Shown: positions 8,105 to 16,202 of the stretch, piece by piece | How the letters are laid out: every line of letters starts with the position of its first letter | How positions within the stretch are numbered: the stretch's first letter is position 1 | Assembly (NCBI GenBank): GCA_964572475.1 | Contig: CAZNEZ010000040.1 | Coordinates: 1-23,925 of the forward strand | Direction: 5' to 3' | Length of the DNA stretch: 23,925 nucleotides | Source of the DNA: CAZNEZ01 sp964572475 | GTDB taxonomy: Bacteria > Bacillota > Clostridia > Lachnospirales > Lachnospiraceae | Made by a program: the position numbers and the translations under genes | The notes under the pieces: generated by a model | What the model was told of the DNA's origin: nothing | Seen by the model: only the letters and a program-made list of their open reading frames with translations | The model's database searches: none

Positions 8105-8950
8105 CTATCTGTTTAGTTTCTCTATAACATAATTAGGCAGCATAAAGCTTCCTTTATGAATATCTGTATTATAATATCTGGTTTTAAAGCCAAGATTATT
8201 CCAATAATCAGCATCCAGATCATCTATAGGGTCAATTCCCTTAGAGGCAAAACCAAATAGCCAATGTCCTGAAGGATATGTTGGAATATGCATCTGATAT
8301 ACTTTACTTACTTGAAATACTGAATCTATACGGGCATGAGCTTTCATCATTGCTTTTGCATCCATGTCATAATATGGACTTTCATGCTGATTGATTAATA
8401 TTCCATTGGCATTTAAAGCCTTGTAGCAATTACCATAGAATTCTTTGGTAAATAAACCTTCACCTGGTCCAAACGGATCAGTTGAATCAACAATTATTAA
8501 ATCATATTCATTATTCTTAGTTCTAACGAATTTCAGACCGTCTTCATAGTGGATACTAAGTCTTTCGTCATCAAGGCTGCAAGCTGTCTGAGGAAGAAAT
8601 TCTTTGCATACTTCTACGACTTCTTTATCTATCTCTACCATGTCTATGTGTTCAACAGTTTTATATCTGGCAAGTTCTCTAATAGTTCCGCCATCGCCAG
8701 CACCAATTACAAGAACATTTTTAACATTTTTGTTACAAGCCATAGGAACATGAACAATCATCTCGTGATATATAAATTCGTCTTTCTCAGTTAGCATTAG
8801 ATATCCGTCAAGTGTAAGAACTCTTCCAAATTCATACGTGTCAAATACATCAATTCTTTGATATCTGCTTTGCCTAGCTTCAACCTGTTTATTAACTTTA
8901 ATAGAAAATCTTACGTTATCAGTATCATTTTCAGTAAACCATAAATCCAT
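8105..8950 (-). CDS. speE: Spermidine synthase family aminopropyltransferase
   Basis: Transfers the aminopropyl group of decarboxylated S-adenosylmethionine to an amine acceptor, usually putrescine. The 281-residue protein has the N-terminal beta-strand domain and then the SAM-type fold: VIGAGDGGT, the acidic EIDKEVVEVC loop that binds the nucleoside, and the catalytic-loop motif DSTDPFGPGEGLF. The PTYPSGHWLFGF segment near residue 230 is a conserved amine-site element. The ATG at 8950 is preferred to the upstream TTG at 8968: GGAG lies six nt before it, inside the end of the speA-like gene, and only one base separates that gene's stop from this ATG. The two are therefore probably translationally coupled. 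Acceptor specificity (putrescine, agmatine or spermidine) cannot be decided by eye. Confidence 0.93.
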   Translation of the reverse strand: MDLWFTENDTDNVRFSIKVNKQVEARQSRYQRIDVFDTYEFGRVLTLDGYLMLTEKDEFIYHEMIVHVPMACNKNVKNVLVIGAGDGGTIRELARYKTVEHIDMVEIDKEVVEVCKEFLPQTACSLDDERLSIHYEDGLKFVRTKNNEYDLIIVDSTDPFGPGEGLFTKEFYGNCYKALNANGILINQHESPYYDMDAKAMMKAHARIDSVFQVSKVYQMHIPTYPSGHWLFGFASKGIDPIDDLDADYWNNLGFKTRYYNTDIHKGSFMLPNYVIEKLNR

Positions 8951-8951
8951 G

Positions 8952-10415
8952 TTAGTCTCCATTCTCAACTACGTTGATATTCTCAATGTTAATATCCTGA
9001 GTACCTGTTAAAAAACATCCCTTTTCTTTTGCGTATGAGATATATCCCAGAATATCATCTGTTATCATTTCGCCAGGGGCAAGTATTGGAATGCCTGGGG
9101 GATAACACATAACAAATTCATTACAAATATAACCACTGCTTTTTTCAATTGGTAATGACTTCTTATTACTATAAAATGCTTTTTTAGGAGGCATTACAAC
9201 TAAAGGAGTAATATATTCGTGGTCAAATAAGCCTGCTTCATCTTTTTGATATAGTCTTTTTATCTCCGATAAAGCAGAAATAAATCGTTCTATTTCTAAT
9301 TCTCTATCACCAGCAGATATAATTGCTAAAATATTACCAATATCACCAAACTCTATCTGGATGTCATATTCGTCTCTTAACATATCATATACTTCGATAC
9401 CGGCAAGGCCTATTTTTCTGGTATGAACTGATAGCTTTGTTTCATCAAAAGCATAAAAACTTCCACCTGTCGCAAGCTCACTTGCAAATGCATAATATCC
9501 ACCAATGCTATTTATCTCTTTTCTTGCATATTGTGCATATTCTACAGTCTTTTTAAACATTTCCTTGCCATTAATAAATAAATTCTTTCTAGCCAAATCA
9601 AGTGATACCATAAGAAGATAAGAACCGCTTGTAGTTTGTGTTAAATTTATAATCTGTCGTACATAATCGCTATTGATTTCAGAACCACATAATAAAAGTG
9701 AACTCTGTGTCAGAGAACCGCCTGTTTTGTGAAGACTTACGGCTGCCATATCACAGCCAGCTGCCATTCCTGAAATCGGCATATCTTCCCCAAAATAAAA
9801 ATGTGTACCATGTGCTTCGTCAACTAAAACAAGTATTCCATGCTTATGCGCAAGCTCTACTATTGCTTTAAGGTCGGAGCAAATACCGTAATATGTTGGA
9901 TTATTAACTAATATTGCCTTTGCATCTGGGTTCTCTATAATTGCTTTTTCAACTTCAGAAACAGACATTCCTAATGGAATGCCTAATTCTTTATTAATGC
10001 CTGGATTAACATAGACAGGTATAGCACCTGTTACAACTAATGCATTAATTGCGCTTCTATGAACATTCCTAGGCATAATTATCTTTTCACCCTCTTTGCA
10101 GACGGTCATAATCATAGCTTGTACAGCAGCAGTTGTTCCATTGACAATAAAAAATGCATTTTTAGCTCCAAATGCTTCAGCTGCAAGATCTTCGGCATCC
10201 TTAATTACTGAAACAGGATGACATAGGTTATCAAGGGCTTTCATCGAGTTAACGTCCATCTTAAGACATTCACGTCCCAAGAAATCCCGAAGTTCTTTAT
10301 TGCCACGTCCACCTTTATGTCCTGGTACATCAAGGTGAACAATAGGGTTTTCTCTTTGATATTTTAATGCTTCATAAACAGGTGCATCATATTGAGTCAA
10401 TTGTTTCATTACCAA
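8952..10415 (-). CDS. speA: Orn/Lys/Arg decarboxylase, SpeA-like aminotransferase-fold (PLP)
   Basis: PLP-dependent basic amino acid decarboxylase of the Bacillus SpeA/YaaO type (487 residues), which lacks the N-terminal wing domain of the larger E. coli enzymes. The PLP lysine is Lys230 in SLHKTGG; the preceding VDEAHGTHF carries the pyridine-nitrogen aspartate, and the N-terminal DVPGHKGG motif is typical. The substrate may be arginine (giving agmatine), lysine or ornithine. The Bacillus homologue is an arginine decarboxylase, but ornithine- and lysine-specific members are known. The start is uncertain: TTG 10415 has AAAGG eight nt upstream, while ATG 10409 (two residues shorter) would place that site about 14 nt away. 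It lies 19 nt downstream of speD and 1 nt upstream of speE. Confidence 0.9.
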   Translation of the reverse strand: MVMKQLTQYDAPVYEALKYQRENPIVHLDVPGHKGGRGNKELRDFLGRECLKMDVNSMKALDNLCHPVSVIKDAEDLAAEAFGAKNAFFIVNGTTAAVQAMIMTVCKEGEKIIMPRNVHRSAINALVVTGAIPVYVNPGINKELGIPLGMSVSEVEKAIIENPDAKAILVNNPTYYGICSDLKAIVELAHKHGILVLVDEAHGTHFYFGEDMPISGMAAGCDMAAVSLHKTGGSLTQSSLLLCGSEINSDYVRQIINLTQTTSGSYLLMVSLDLARKNLFINGKEMFKKTVEYAQYARKEINSIGGYYAFASELATGGSFYAFDETKLSVHTRKIGLAGIEVYDMLRDEYDIQIEFGDIGNILAIISAGDRELEIERFISALSEIKRLYQKDEAGLFDHEYITPLVVMPPKKAFYSNKKSLPIEKSSGYICNEFVMCYPPGIPILAPGEMITDDILGYISYAKEKGCFLTGTQDINIENINVVENGD

Positions 10416-10434
10416 ATACCATGCCTTTCTAATA

Positions 10435-11244
10435 CTAATAAATGTTCATACCACTAAAGATTTCTATCATCTCTTTACGAAGCCTTTCGGTAATCTCCAA
10501 TCTTGCTGATGGTGTAAGCTCATATACATCAGTATTAAAAAGATAATTTTGTAAATCAATATCTTTAATAAGCATCTTGGTATGAAAAATATTAGATTGA
10601 TATACATTTACATCAATCGCATCATATCTTCTTAAAGTATCATTATCAATATAGTCCTGAATTGAAGTTATCTTATGATCTATAAAATGTTTTATTCCTT
10701 CTACACTCCTTGTAAATCCACGAACTTTATAGTCCATAGTAATAATATCTGAATCAAAGCTTCCAATCAGATAATTAAGAGCATTAAGAGGTGAAATTTC
10801 ACCACAAGTAGACACATCAATATCCACACGGAAAGTTGATATGGCATTATCTGGATGATACTCAGGAAATGTATGTACAGTTACATGACTTTTGTCAAGG
10901 TGTGCATGTACATATTCAGGTATAGTCTGAGTATATTGTCCACGATTACAGGATACGTCAATCTTCTCTGGAAGTCCGTCTTCTGCAATCAGAATATTGA
11001 CACTAGCTCCCTGAGGTTCGTAGTCCTGCTTTGATATATTTAAAATCTGTGCTCCGATCATATTGGTCAGATTGCACAATATTGTAGTCAGTCGTTCTGA
11101 ATTGTAATGTTCATCAATATAAGCAATATAATCCTTCTGTTCTCTCGCGCTCTTAGCATAGCAAACATCGTAAATGCTAAAACTAAGGGTTTTTGTTAAG
11201 TTGTTGAATCCATATAAGGTTAGTTTATTTTCCAACCCTAACAT
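10435..11244 (-). CDS. speD: S-adenosylmethionine decarboxylase proenzyme, E. coli-like class
   Basis: Makes decarboxylated S-adenosylmethionine, the aminopropyl donor for SpeE. This is the long, proteobacterial-type enzyme (269 residues), not the ~120-residue Bacillus/Thermotoga form. The autocleavage site is DKS/H with Ser119 becoming the pyruvoyl group, and the catalytic cysteine is Cys147 in VSTCGEISP. Segments such as YGFNNLTKTLSF, QDYEPQGAS, RGFTR and FHTKML closely resemble E. coli SpeD as I know it. The start is ambiguous: ATG 11244 has GGTGGG almost touching it, while TTG 11235 gives a product starting like E. coli SpeD with that site nine nt away. It is the first gene of the polyamine run. 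Some SpeD relatives have become ornithine or arginine decarboxylases, but the close E. coli resemblance favours true AdoMet decarboxylase. Confidence 0.93.
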   Translation of the reverse strand: MLGLENKLTLYGFNNLTKTLSFSIYDVCYAKSAREQKDYIAYIDEHYNSERLTTILCNLTNMIGAQILNISKQDYEPQGASVNILIAEDGLPEKIDVSCNRGQYTQTIPEYVHAHLDKSHVTVHTFPEYHPDNAISTFRVDIDVSTCGEISPLNALNYLIGSFDSDIITMDYKVRGFTRSVEGIKHFIDHKITSIQDYIDNDTLRRYDAIDVNVYQSNIFHTKMLIKDIDLQNYLFNTDVYELTPSARLEITERLRKEMIEIFSGMNIY

Positions 11245-11265
11245 CCCACCAATCTATTGTATATT

Positions 11266-11277
11266 TTGCTTTCGCAA
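11266..11277 (-). other. Small GNRA-tetraloop hairpin upstream of speD
   Basis: TTGC-GAAA-GCAA on the minus strand, a 4-bp stem capped by a GAAA tetraloop, in the 65-base gap between the transglutaminase-like gene and speD. There is no T-tract after it, so it is not a clear terminator. The only promoter-like sequence seen is a weak TACAAT just downstream, so the polyamine operon's promoter is unresolved. Confidence 0.3.
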
Positions 11278-11309
11278 TTAATAAAGAATATCACAAATCA
11301 CCTATAATA

Positions 11310-12227
11310 TCAATAATTAAATGTAACATTATAAACCATTCTTCCTGTTCCTCCAGAGGAGGTAAAAGTTATATTCTTAACGCTGTTATTTCCAAAGCAT
11401 TTTTGCCATTGGTCATTCGTGATTGCAGAGTTACCTAGCCATAGAAACTGGGCATTTGCCGACCTTAAACTCACTTGTTTGATAACATATGAAATCATAT
11501 CATTTTCGTTTGCAATATTAGTCAATTCACGCCTGATATAGTCATAAGTTGTAGAAACTGCTTGTGGATATGCTGTTTTATCCCATGTGTGATCTGCTGC
11601 AACAACTTCATCTGTTACATTAAGGTAAGTGTGAAGAACATCTCCTGTATCTGGAATTGGATCGTCAAACGTAGTATCAACATGATACCAGTTATCATCT
11701 AGCTTAACCAGATTCCAAGCATGAGATATGTTGTTCTCGCCTCCTGTTCCTATAATAGTCTTGCATTCTATACCTAACACATCCATCAATATCTGAAAAG
11801 CCTCAGAATAACCACCGCATACGGCAACATGATTAATCAATGCTCCATATGCTGTAAATGAGTCTTCGGGAATAGTGTCCTTTTCAAGATTCTCTTCATC
11901 ATATACTACTGTTTTAACTAAATAATCATGAATATTTACTTCATTTTGATAATCTGTATATGAATCACTGGTGTTCTGATTGATTATAGATTTGACAGCT
12001 TCAAGTATCTCTAACTGTTTATCTGAAAATCCTTCGGTGTTACCTGTCTTCATAGCATCTGAGTAATCTGGAGTACCAGAAATAGTGCTTTTAATGTCAG
12101 TTATCCTGCTTCTTACCTGTTCAACAACCTGACACCCTGCAATTGATATACTCAGAGAACTTATAAACACCATCATCAATATGATATATATAATCTTATT
12201 TAATGTCCTTTTATTTATATTCTTCAT
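11310..12227 (-). CDS. Transglutaminase-like lipoprotein
   Basis: A 305-residue exported protein. The N-terminus is basic (MKNINKR), then hydrophobic, ending in a lipobox IAGC with Cys32 as the predicted lipidated residue, so the mature protein should be anchored to the outer face of the membrane. Residues ~125-190 form a transglutaminase-like (papain-fold) core with the full triad: Cys137 in AVCGGYSEAF, His169 in SHAWN, and Asp184 in YHVDTTFDDP. Bacterial proteins of this type are usually uncharacterised; peptidase or crosslinking activity on cell-wall proteins is plausible. The ~60 C-terminal residues are a separate beta-rich region I do not recognise. AGGAG lies 12 nt before the ATG, a rather long spacing. 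It has its own promoter, divergent from the GH51 gene. Confidence 0.85.
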   Translation of the reverse strand: MKNINKRTLNKIIYIILMMVFISSLSISIAGCQVVEQVRSRITDIKSTISGTPDYSDAMKTGNTEGFSDKQLEILEAVKSIINQNTSDSYTDYQNEVNIHDYLVKTVVYDEENLEKDTIPEDSFTAYGALINHVAVCGGYSEAFQILMDVLGIECKTIIGTGGENNISHAWNLVKLDDNWYHVDTTFDDPIPDTGDVLHTYLNVTDEVVAADHTWDKTAYPQAVSTTYDYIRRELTNIANENDMISYVIKQVSLRSANAQFLWLGNSAITNDQWQKCFGNNSVKNITFTSSGGTGRMVYNVTFNY

Positions 12228-12260
12228 ATATAGTTTCGTCTCCTGTCAATACTTTTTATA

Positions 12261-12289
12261 ATTATATGTTTTATTGAGGATTTAATCAA
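12261..12289 (-). promoter_or_regulatory. Sigma-A promoter of the transglutaminase-like lipoprotein gene
   Basis: On the minus strand TTGATT (12284-12289), 17 nt, then TATAAT (12261-12266). The -10 is perfect and the -35 matches four of six. It lies about 35 nt from the start codon at 12227 and fires away from the GH51 gene. Confidence 0.7.
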
Positions 12290-12308
12290 GATATATTTGC
12301 TTAATTTG

Positions 12309-12337
12309 TTGACTTGCTTCAGTATTCAAGGTAAAAT
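12309..12337 (+). promoter_or_regulatory. Sigma-A promoter of the GH51 gene
   Basis: TTGACT (12309-12314), 17 nt, TAAAAT (12332-12337). Transcription should start near 12344, giving a ~30-nt leader with AAAGGAG at 12361-12367, six nt before the ATG. Only ~20 bases separate this -35 from that of the divergent lipoprotein promoter, so one regulator could act on both. Confidence 0.75.
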
Positions 12338-12373
12338 ATAACTATTAAAAATACTAATGCAAAGGAGTCGCAA

Positions 12374-15300
12374 ATGGGAATTAATCAAAACAAATCTAGT
12401 CTTATTGCTCATTATATGTTTAATGATGCAGCTAATGTTGGTAAAGATAGTTCATCTAATGGTATGGATGCTTTACCACAAGGTACTAATGCACCAGTTA
12501 TTTCTAATGTTAATGGCAGAGATGCTGTTACACTTAAAGGAGGTCCAGGTGGAACTTGCTATTTAAAACTTCCAGAGAATATTCTTTCAAAGGTTAATGA
12601 CAGTAATGGTTTAACTATTTCTACATGGGTTAACTACGGCGGTGCTGGCAGTGTATGGCAGAGAATTATCGATATGGGAAAAGGTCCTACAGGTCCTTAC
12701 ATATTCCTCACACGTAATCTAAGAGGCGTTTGTTTTAATGGCAGTGATATTGCCGCTGATCCTGCAAAGGCATATCCTTCAGGTGAGTGGATGCATATAG
12801 CATTTACCATCTCTGGTACTAAGACAGGTACTTTAAGTAGTGCTGGTCCTGTAATTTATGTTAATGGTGAGGTTGCTTCAAGTGGACTTATAAGCCAGAC
12901 AACAAGTGGTATGTATGGACAGCTAAGAGCATTCTTTGCTACTCTTGAAGATGCTTCTAACTATACTCATAATTATATAGGTAAGTCACAGTATGATGTT
13001 GATGAAGATTTCGGAGGCTCTTTCTCTGATTTTAGAATTTATGCTGATGCACTTTCAGAAGATGAGATAGTTGATTTAATGTGCGATTCATTAACTGATG
13101 AAGATATTGTTACTCTTGCAAGAGATAAGTATCTTGCATTTCCTACAGATATAATTACTGAAGATATTAATCTTCCAACTTCATTAATGAGCAATAAAGT
13201 TAAAGTTTCATGGACTTCAAGTGATGCTACTGCTCTTACTAATGAAGGAAAGCATATGAATATTACAGAACCTAAAGCTGTTACTATTACAGCACATATT
13301 AACAAAGGTGATGTTACATTTGAAAGAGATTTTAAGGTTTCGGTACTTCCTAAGAATTTACCTCCTTATACTCTTACAGTTAATGCTAAAGATGAGGTCC
13401 TTGATATTAGTGAGACACTATTTGGTCTTTTCTATGAGGATATTAATAATGCTGCTGATGGTGGTATTTATGCTGAATTAATTCAGAATCGTTCTTTTGA
13501 GGCATTTACATTTGATACTTATGATTTTAGATCCGGTGAAAATGGTATCTCAACAGGCCGTAACCGCAACCCACTATTTGCATGGTATGGCGACACAGAT
13601 AAGATGACTGTTAAAACATCAGGTGGACTTAATGAATACTTTAATATAACAGAGTCAGATACTAATGATTATTACGTTACTGTTGCTGATGGTGCTGTAA
13701 TCTATAACAGAGGCTTTAATGATAGCAATAATCATTGCGCTATGTTCTTAAAGGCTGGCGAACAATATGATTTTACAGTATGGGCTAAAACTGATAATGC
13801 TTCAACTATTACCATTCAGCTTGAAGATGCAGACGGCAATGTAGTTAGTAATGCCGCTGATATTGCCATTGATGGTAAAAATTGGAACAAATACGGCATT
13901 GATAATAAGATTACTTTAACAGCTAACAAATCAGGACTTTCACAGCTTAAAATAACATTTAATGGAGAGATTTCAATAGATATGGTTTCTCTTATTCCTG
14001 TTGCTGTATGGGGACAGTCTGAAGAAGCAGTATCTAAGACAGCTCACAGCAACTACATTGGTAATCCTAATTATCGACTTAGAAAAGACCTTGTTGAATC
14101 ATTAGTTGAATTACACCCTACTTTCTTAAGATTCCCAGGTGGTTGTATTTCTGAAGGCTCATATATATGGGATAATGTTTATGACTGGAAGGATTCAGTA
14201 GGTCCTGTAGAGATTCGTAAAGAGAACTTTAATGTATGGGGTTACAATATGACTATGGGTCTTGGATATATGGAATATTTCCAGTTATCAGAGGATCTTA
14301 ATGCTACTCCACTTCCAGTTATGGCTTGTGGTGTTCTTTGCCAGGCGCGTTCAGATTATGCTAATCCAGCTGGTGGCGAGCTTCAGGATAAATACATTAA
14401 GAACTTTACTGACTTGATTGATTTTGCAATCAGTACTGATTTCGAGAATAACAAATGGGCTGCCATCAGACGTGATATGGGACATGAATTACCATTTGAT
14501 TTACACTACTTAGGAATAGGTAATGAAAACTGGGGTCCTGAATTTATGGCAAGCTTTGAGATATTCTATAAGAGAATTACCGATTATGTAAAAGCACAGT
14601 ATCCAGGTTATGTTCTTAACGTTATTTCAACTGTTGGTGCTCAGGCTGATGATGATGCTTACAAGTTTGGATGGAAGTTCTTAAGTGGTAATATGACAGG
14701 AACTGCAAAAGTAGCATTTACAGATGGCAAAACAAGTACAGAAAAAGAGGTTTCATGGTATGAACATCAGGCAGATTATATGGAAACTATAGCTGATGAA
14801 CATTACTATCGTCCAAACGCTTATCTTCTTAACAATGCCGACAGATATAATTATTACTACAGAGCATATAAAGCAGATGGTACAGTAGATGACGAAAAGA
14901 TTTCTAAAGTTTTTGTTGGTGAATATGCTTCATCAGATAAAAATACTTTAGTAGGTGCTGTTGCTGAAGGTGCTGTAATGACTGGATTTGAGAATAATTC
15001 TGATGTGGTTAGACTTGCTGCTACTGCTCCATTATTTAACAAAGTACTTACTGATGGAACTTATAGATGGACTCCAGACTGCATATGGTTTGATGATGAA
15101 TCAGTATGGCGTACTCCTACTTATTATGTTCAACAGTTATTTGCCAAGTATATAGGTAATAAACTTGTTAGTACAACTTTCTCAACATACAGTGAAGGTA
15201 AGAAGAAAACTCTTATTCCAGAAGGTGGAATTGAGATAGCTACAGGTAATGCAGACATTGCAGTTAAATCAGTTAAAGTAACATCTAATACTGATAATTC

Positions 15301-16117
15301 TGTACTACTTGAAGAAGACTTTACTACAGGATTAACAGATGGTATTGGCTGGAAACAAATCCCAGGTTCTGATGCATATGAGATTGATTCAACAAAAGGT
15401 CTTATTCTCAAAGCAAAAGCAGGCGGACGTAATGGTCTCTATTTAATCAAAGATTGGACAAATTATACTGTAACTGTAGTAGCTGCGAAGCTTTCAGGTA
15501 TAGACGGATTCTATGTTGGAGCAGGTCTTACAGACATTTCAACAGATACAAAAAATATGCTTGAATACTCGATAGGATTTAATGCTGATTCAACAGGTAT
15601 TAAAGTATACAAAGATGGCGTCGAGGGTTATAAACTTGGAGACTTCTCTTCTTCTCTATGTGCAGGAAACTTAAGAGCATCTATGTATGAAGAAGTTAAG
15701 AATGATACTGAATATACAATTACATTCAATTATGGTGGCAAAACAGGTAAAAATCTTATTTGCTCATATACTGATGGCAATAATGACAGCCGCGTTATCG
15801 ACAACAAGTTAGAAGCATATAATAAAGATATTTTCAATTCAGTAACAACTGATGGTAAGTTCTTATATATTAAGCTTGTAAATCCTGATTCTGTTGATAA
15901 GAATACTGAGATTATCATTAAAGATGCTGTTGTAGATTCAAATGCTAAACTTATTACAATTACTGGGGATGCTTCAATTGCTCATGTTCCTAATGTTAAT
16001 ACAAAGGACGCTGAGCCAGTTGTTCCGATTGAGTCTAATATTACAATTAGTAATAATAGTGTCATACTTAGCATTCCAGCTAACTCAGTAAATGCATTAG
16101 TAGTTCCAATTAGATAA
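12374..16117 (+). CDS. Multidomain GH51 alpha-L-arabinofuranosidase with LamG and Ig-like domains
   Basis: A 1247-residue enzyme expected to release arabinofuranose from arabinan or arabinoxylan. Residues ~8-235 form a LamG/concanavalin-like domain and ~243-325 an atrophied bacterial Ig-like domain (VSWTSSDA). GH51 sequence begins near 332 (LFGLFYEDIN), interrupted by a CBM4/9-like sandwich around 430-560. The catalytic barrel carries acid/base Glu718 in GNENWG and the probable nucleophile Glu850 in VGEYAS. A ~200-residue second LamG-like stretch (about 960-1160) precedes the last GH51 beta segment. The start is secure: AAAGGAG lies six nt upstream and the frame is closed by a stop at 12332. 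No signal peptide, membrane segment or sorting motif is present, odd for a protein with such accessory domains. It is monocistronic, with its own promoter and terminator. Substrate fine-specificity is not readable. Confidence 0.9.
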   Translation: MGINQNKSSLIAHYMFNDAANVGKDSSSNGMDALPQGTNAPVISNVNGRDAVTLKGGPGGTCYLKLPENILSKVNDSNGLTISTWVNYGGAGSVWQRIIDMGKGPTGPYIFLTRNLRGVCFNGSDIAADPAKAYPSGEWMHIAFTISGTKTGTLSSAGPVIYVNGEVASSGLISQTTSGMYGQLRAFFATLEDASNYTHNYIGKSQYDVDEDFGGSFSDFRIYADALSEDEIVDLMCDSLTDEDIVTLARDKYLAFPTDIITEDINLPTSLMSNKVKVSWTSSDATALTNEGKHMNITEPKAVTITAHINKGDVTFERDFKVSVLPKNLPPYTLTVNAKDEVLDISETLFGLFYEDINNAADGGIYAELIQNRSFEAFTFDTYDFRSGENGISTGRNRNPLFAWYGDTDKMTVKTSGGLNEYFNITESDTNDYYVTVADGAVIYNRGFNDSNNHCAMFLKAGEQYDFTVWAKTDNASTITIQLEDADGNVVSNAADIAIDGKNWNKYGIDNKITLTANKSGLSQLKITFNGEISIDMVSLIPVAVWGQSEEAVSKTAHSNYIGNPNYRLRKDLVESLVELHPTFLRFPGGCISEGSYIWDNVYDWKDSVGPVEIRKENFNVWGYNMTMGLGYMEYFQLSEDLNATPLPVMACGVLCQARSDYANPAGGELQDKYIKNFTDLIDFAISTDFENNKWAAIRRDMGHELPFDLHYLGIGNENWGPEFMASFEIFYKRITDYVKAQYPGYVLNVISTVGAQADDDAYKFGWKFLSGNMTGTAKVAFTDGKTSTEKEVSWYEHQADYMETIADEHYYRPNAYLLNNADRYNYYYRAYKADGTVDDEKISKVFVGEYASSDKNTLVGAVAEGAVMTGFENNSDVVRLAATAPLFNKVLTDGTYRWTPDCIWFDDESVWRTPTYYVQQLFAKYIGNKLVSTTFSTYSEGKKKTLIPEGGIEIATGNADIAVKSVKVTSNTDNSVLLEEDFTTGLTDGIGWKQIPGSDAYEIDSTKGLILKAKAGGRNGLYLIKDWTNYTVTVVAAKLSGIDGFYVGAGLTDISTDTKNMLEYSIGFNADSTGIKVYKDGVEGYKLGDFSSSLCAGNLRASMYEEVKNDTEYTITFNYGGKTGKNLICSYTDGNNDSRVIDNKLEAYNKDIFNSVTTDGKFLYIKLVNPDSVDKNTEIIIKDAVVDSNAKLITITGDASIAHVPNVNTKDAEPVVPIESNITISNNSVILSIPANSVNALVVPIR

Positions 16118-16134
16118 TTCAATAAACGCATTAT

Positions 16135-16173
16135 AAAAAGCTGCTATCACAATATAGTGATAGCAGCTTTTTT
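16135..16173. terminator. Strong bidirectional intrinsic terminator
   Basis: AAAAAGCTGCTATCAC (16135-16150), six-nt loop, then the exact complement running into a T6 tract ending at 16173. The A-run on the other side gives a T-tract on the minus strand, so it serves both the GH51 gene (plus) and the GGDEF gene (minus, stop at 16203). Confidence 0.93.
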
Positions 16174-16202
16174 AATGTTATAGGATTAAGTTGTCAGAAG
16201 GG

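Noticed and set aside
12357..12566. Short open frame overlapping the GH51 start whose translation looks basic then hydrophobic, like a signal peptide
   Set aside because: Its ATG precedes the ribosome site (AAAGGAG 12361-12367) that serves ATG 12374, it has no Shine-Dalgarno of its own, it stays hydrophobic too long, and the real frame already begins the LamG domain by residue ~8. The hydrophobicity follows from T-rich codons read out of frame.
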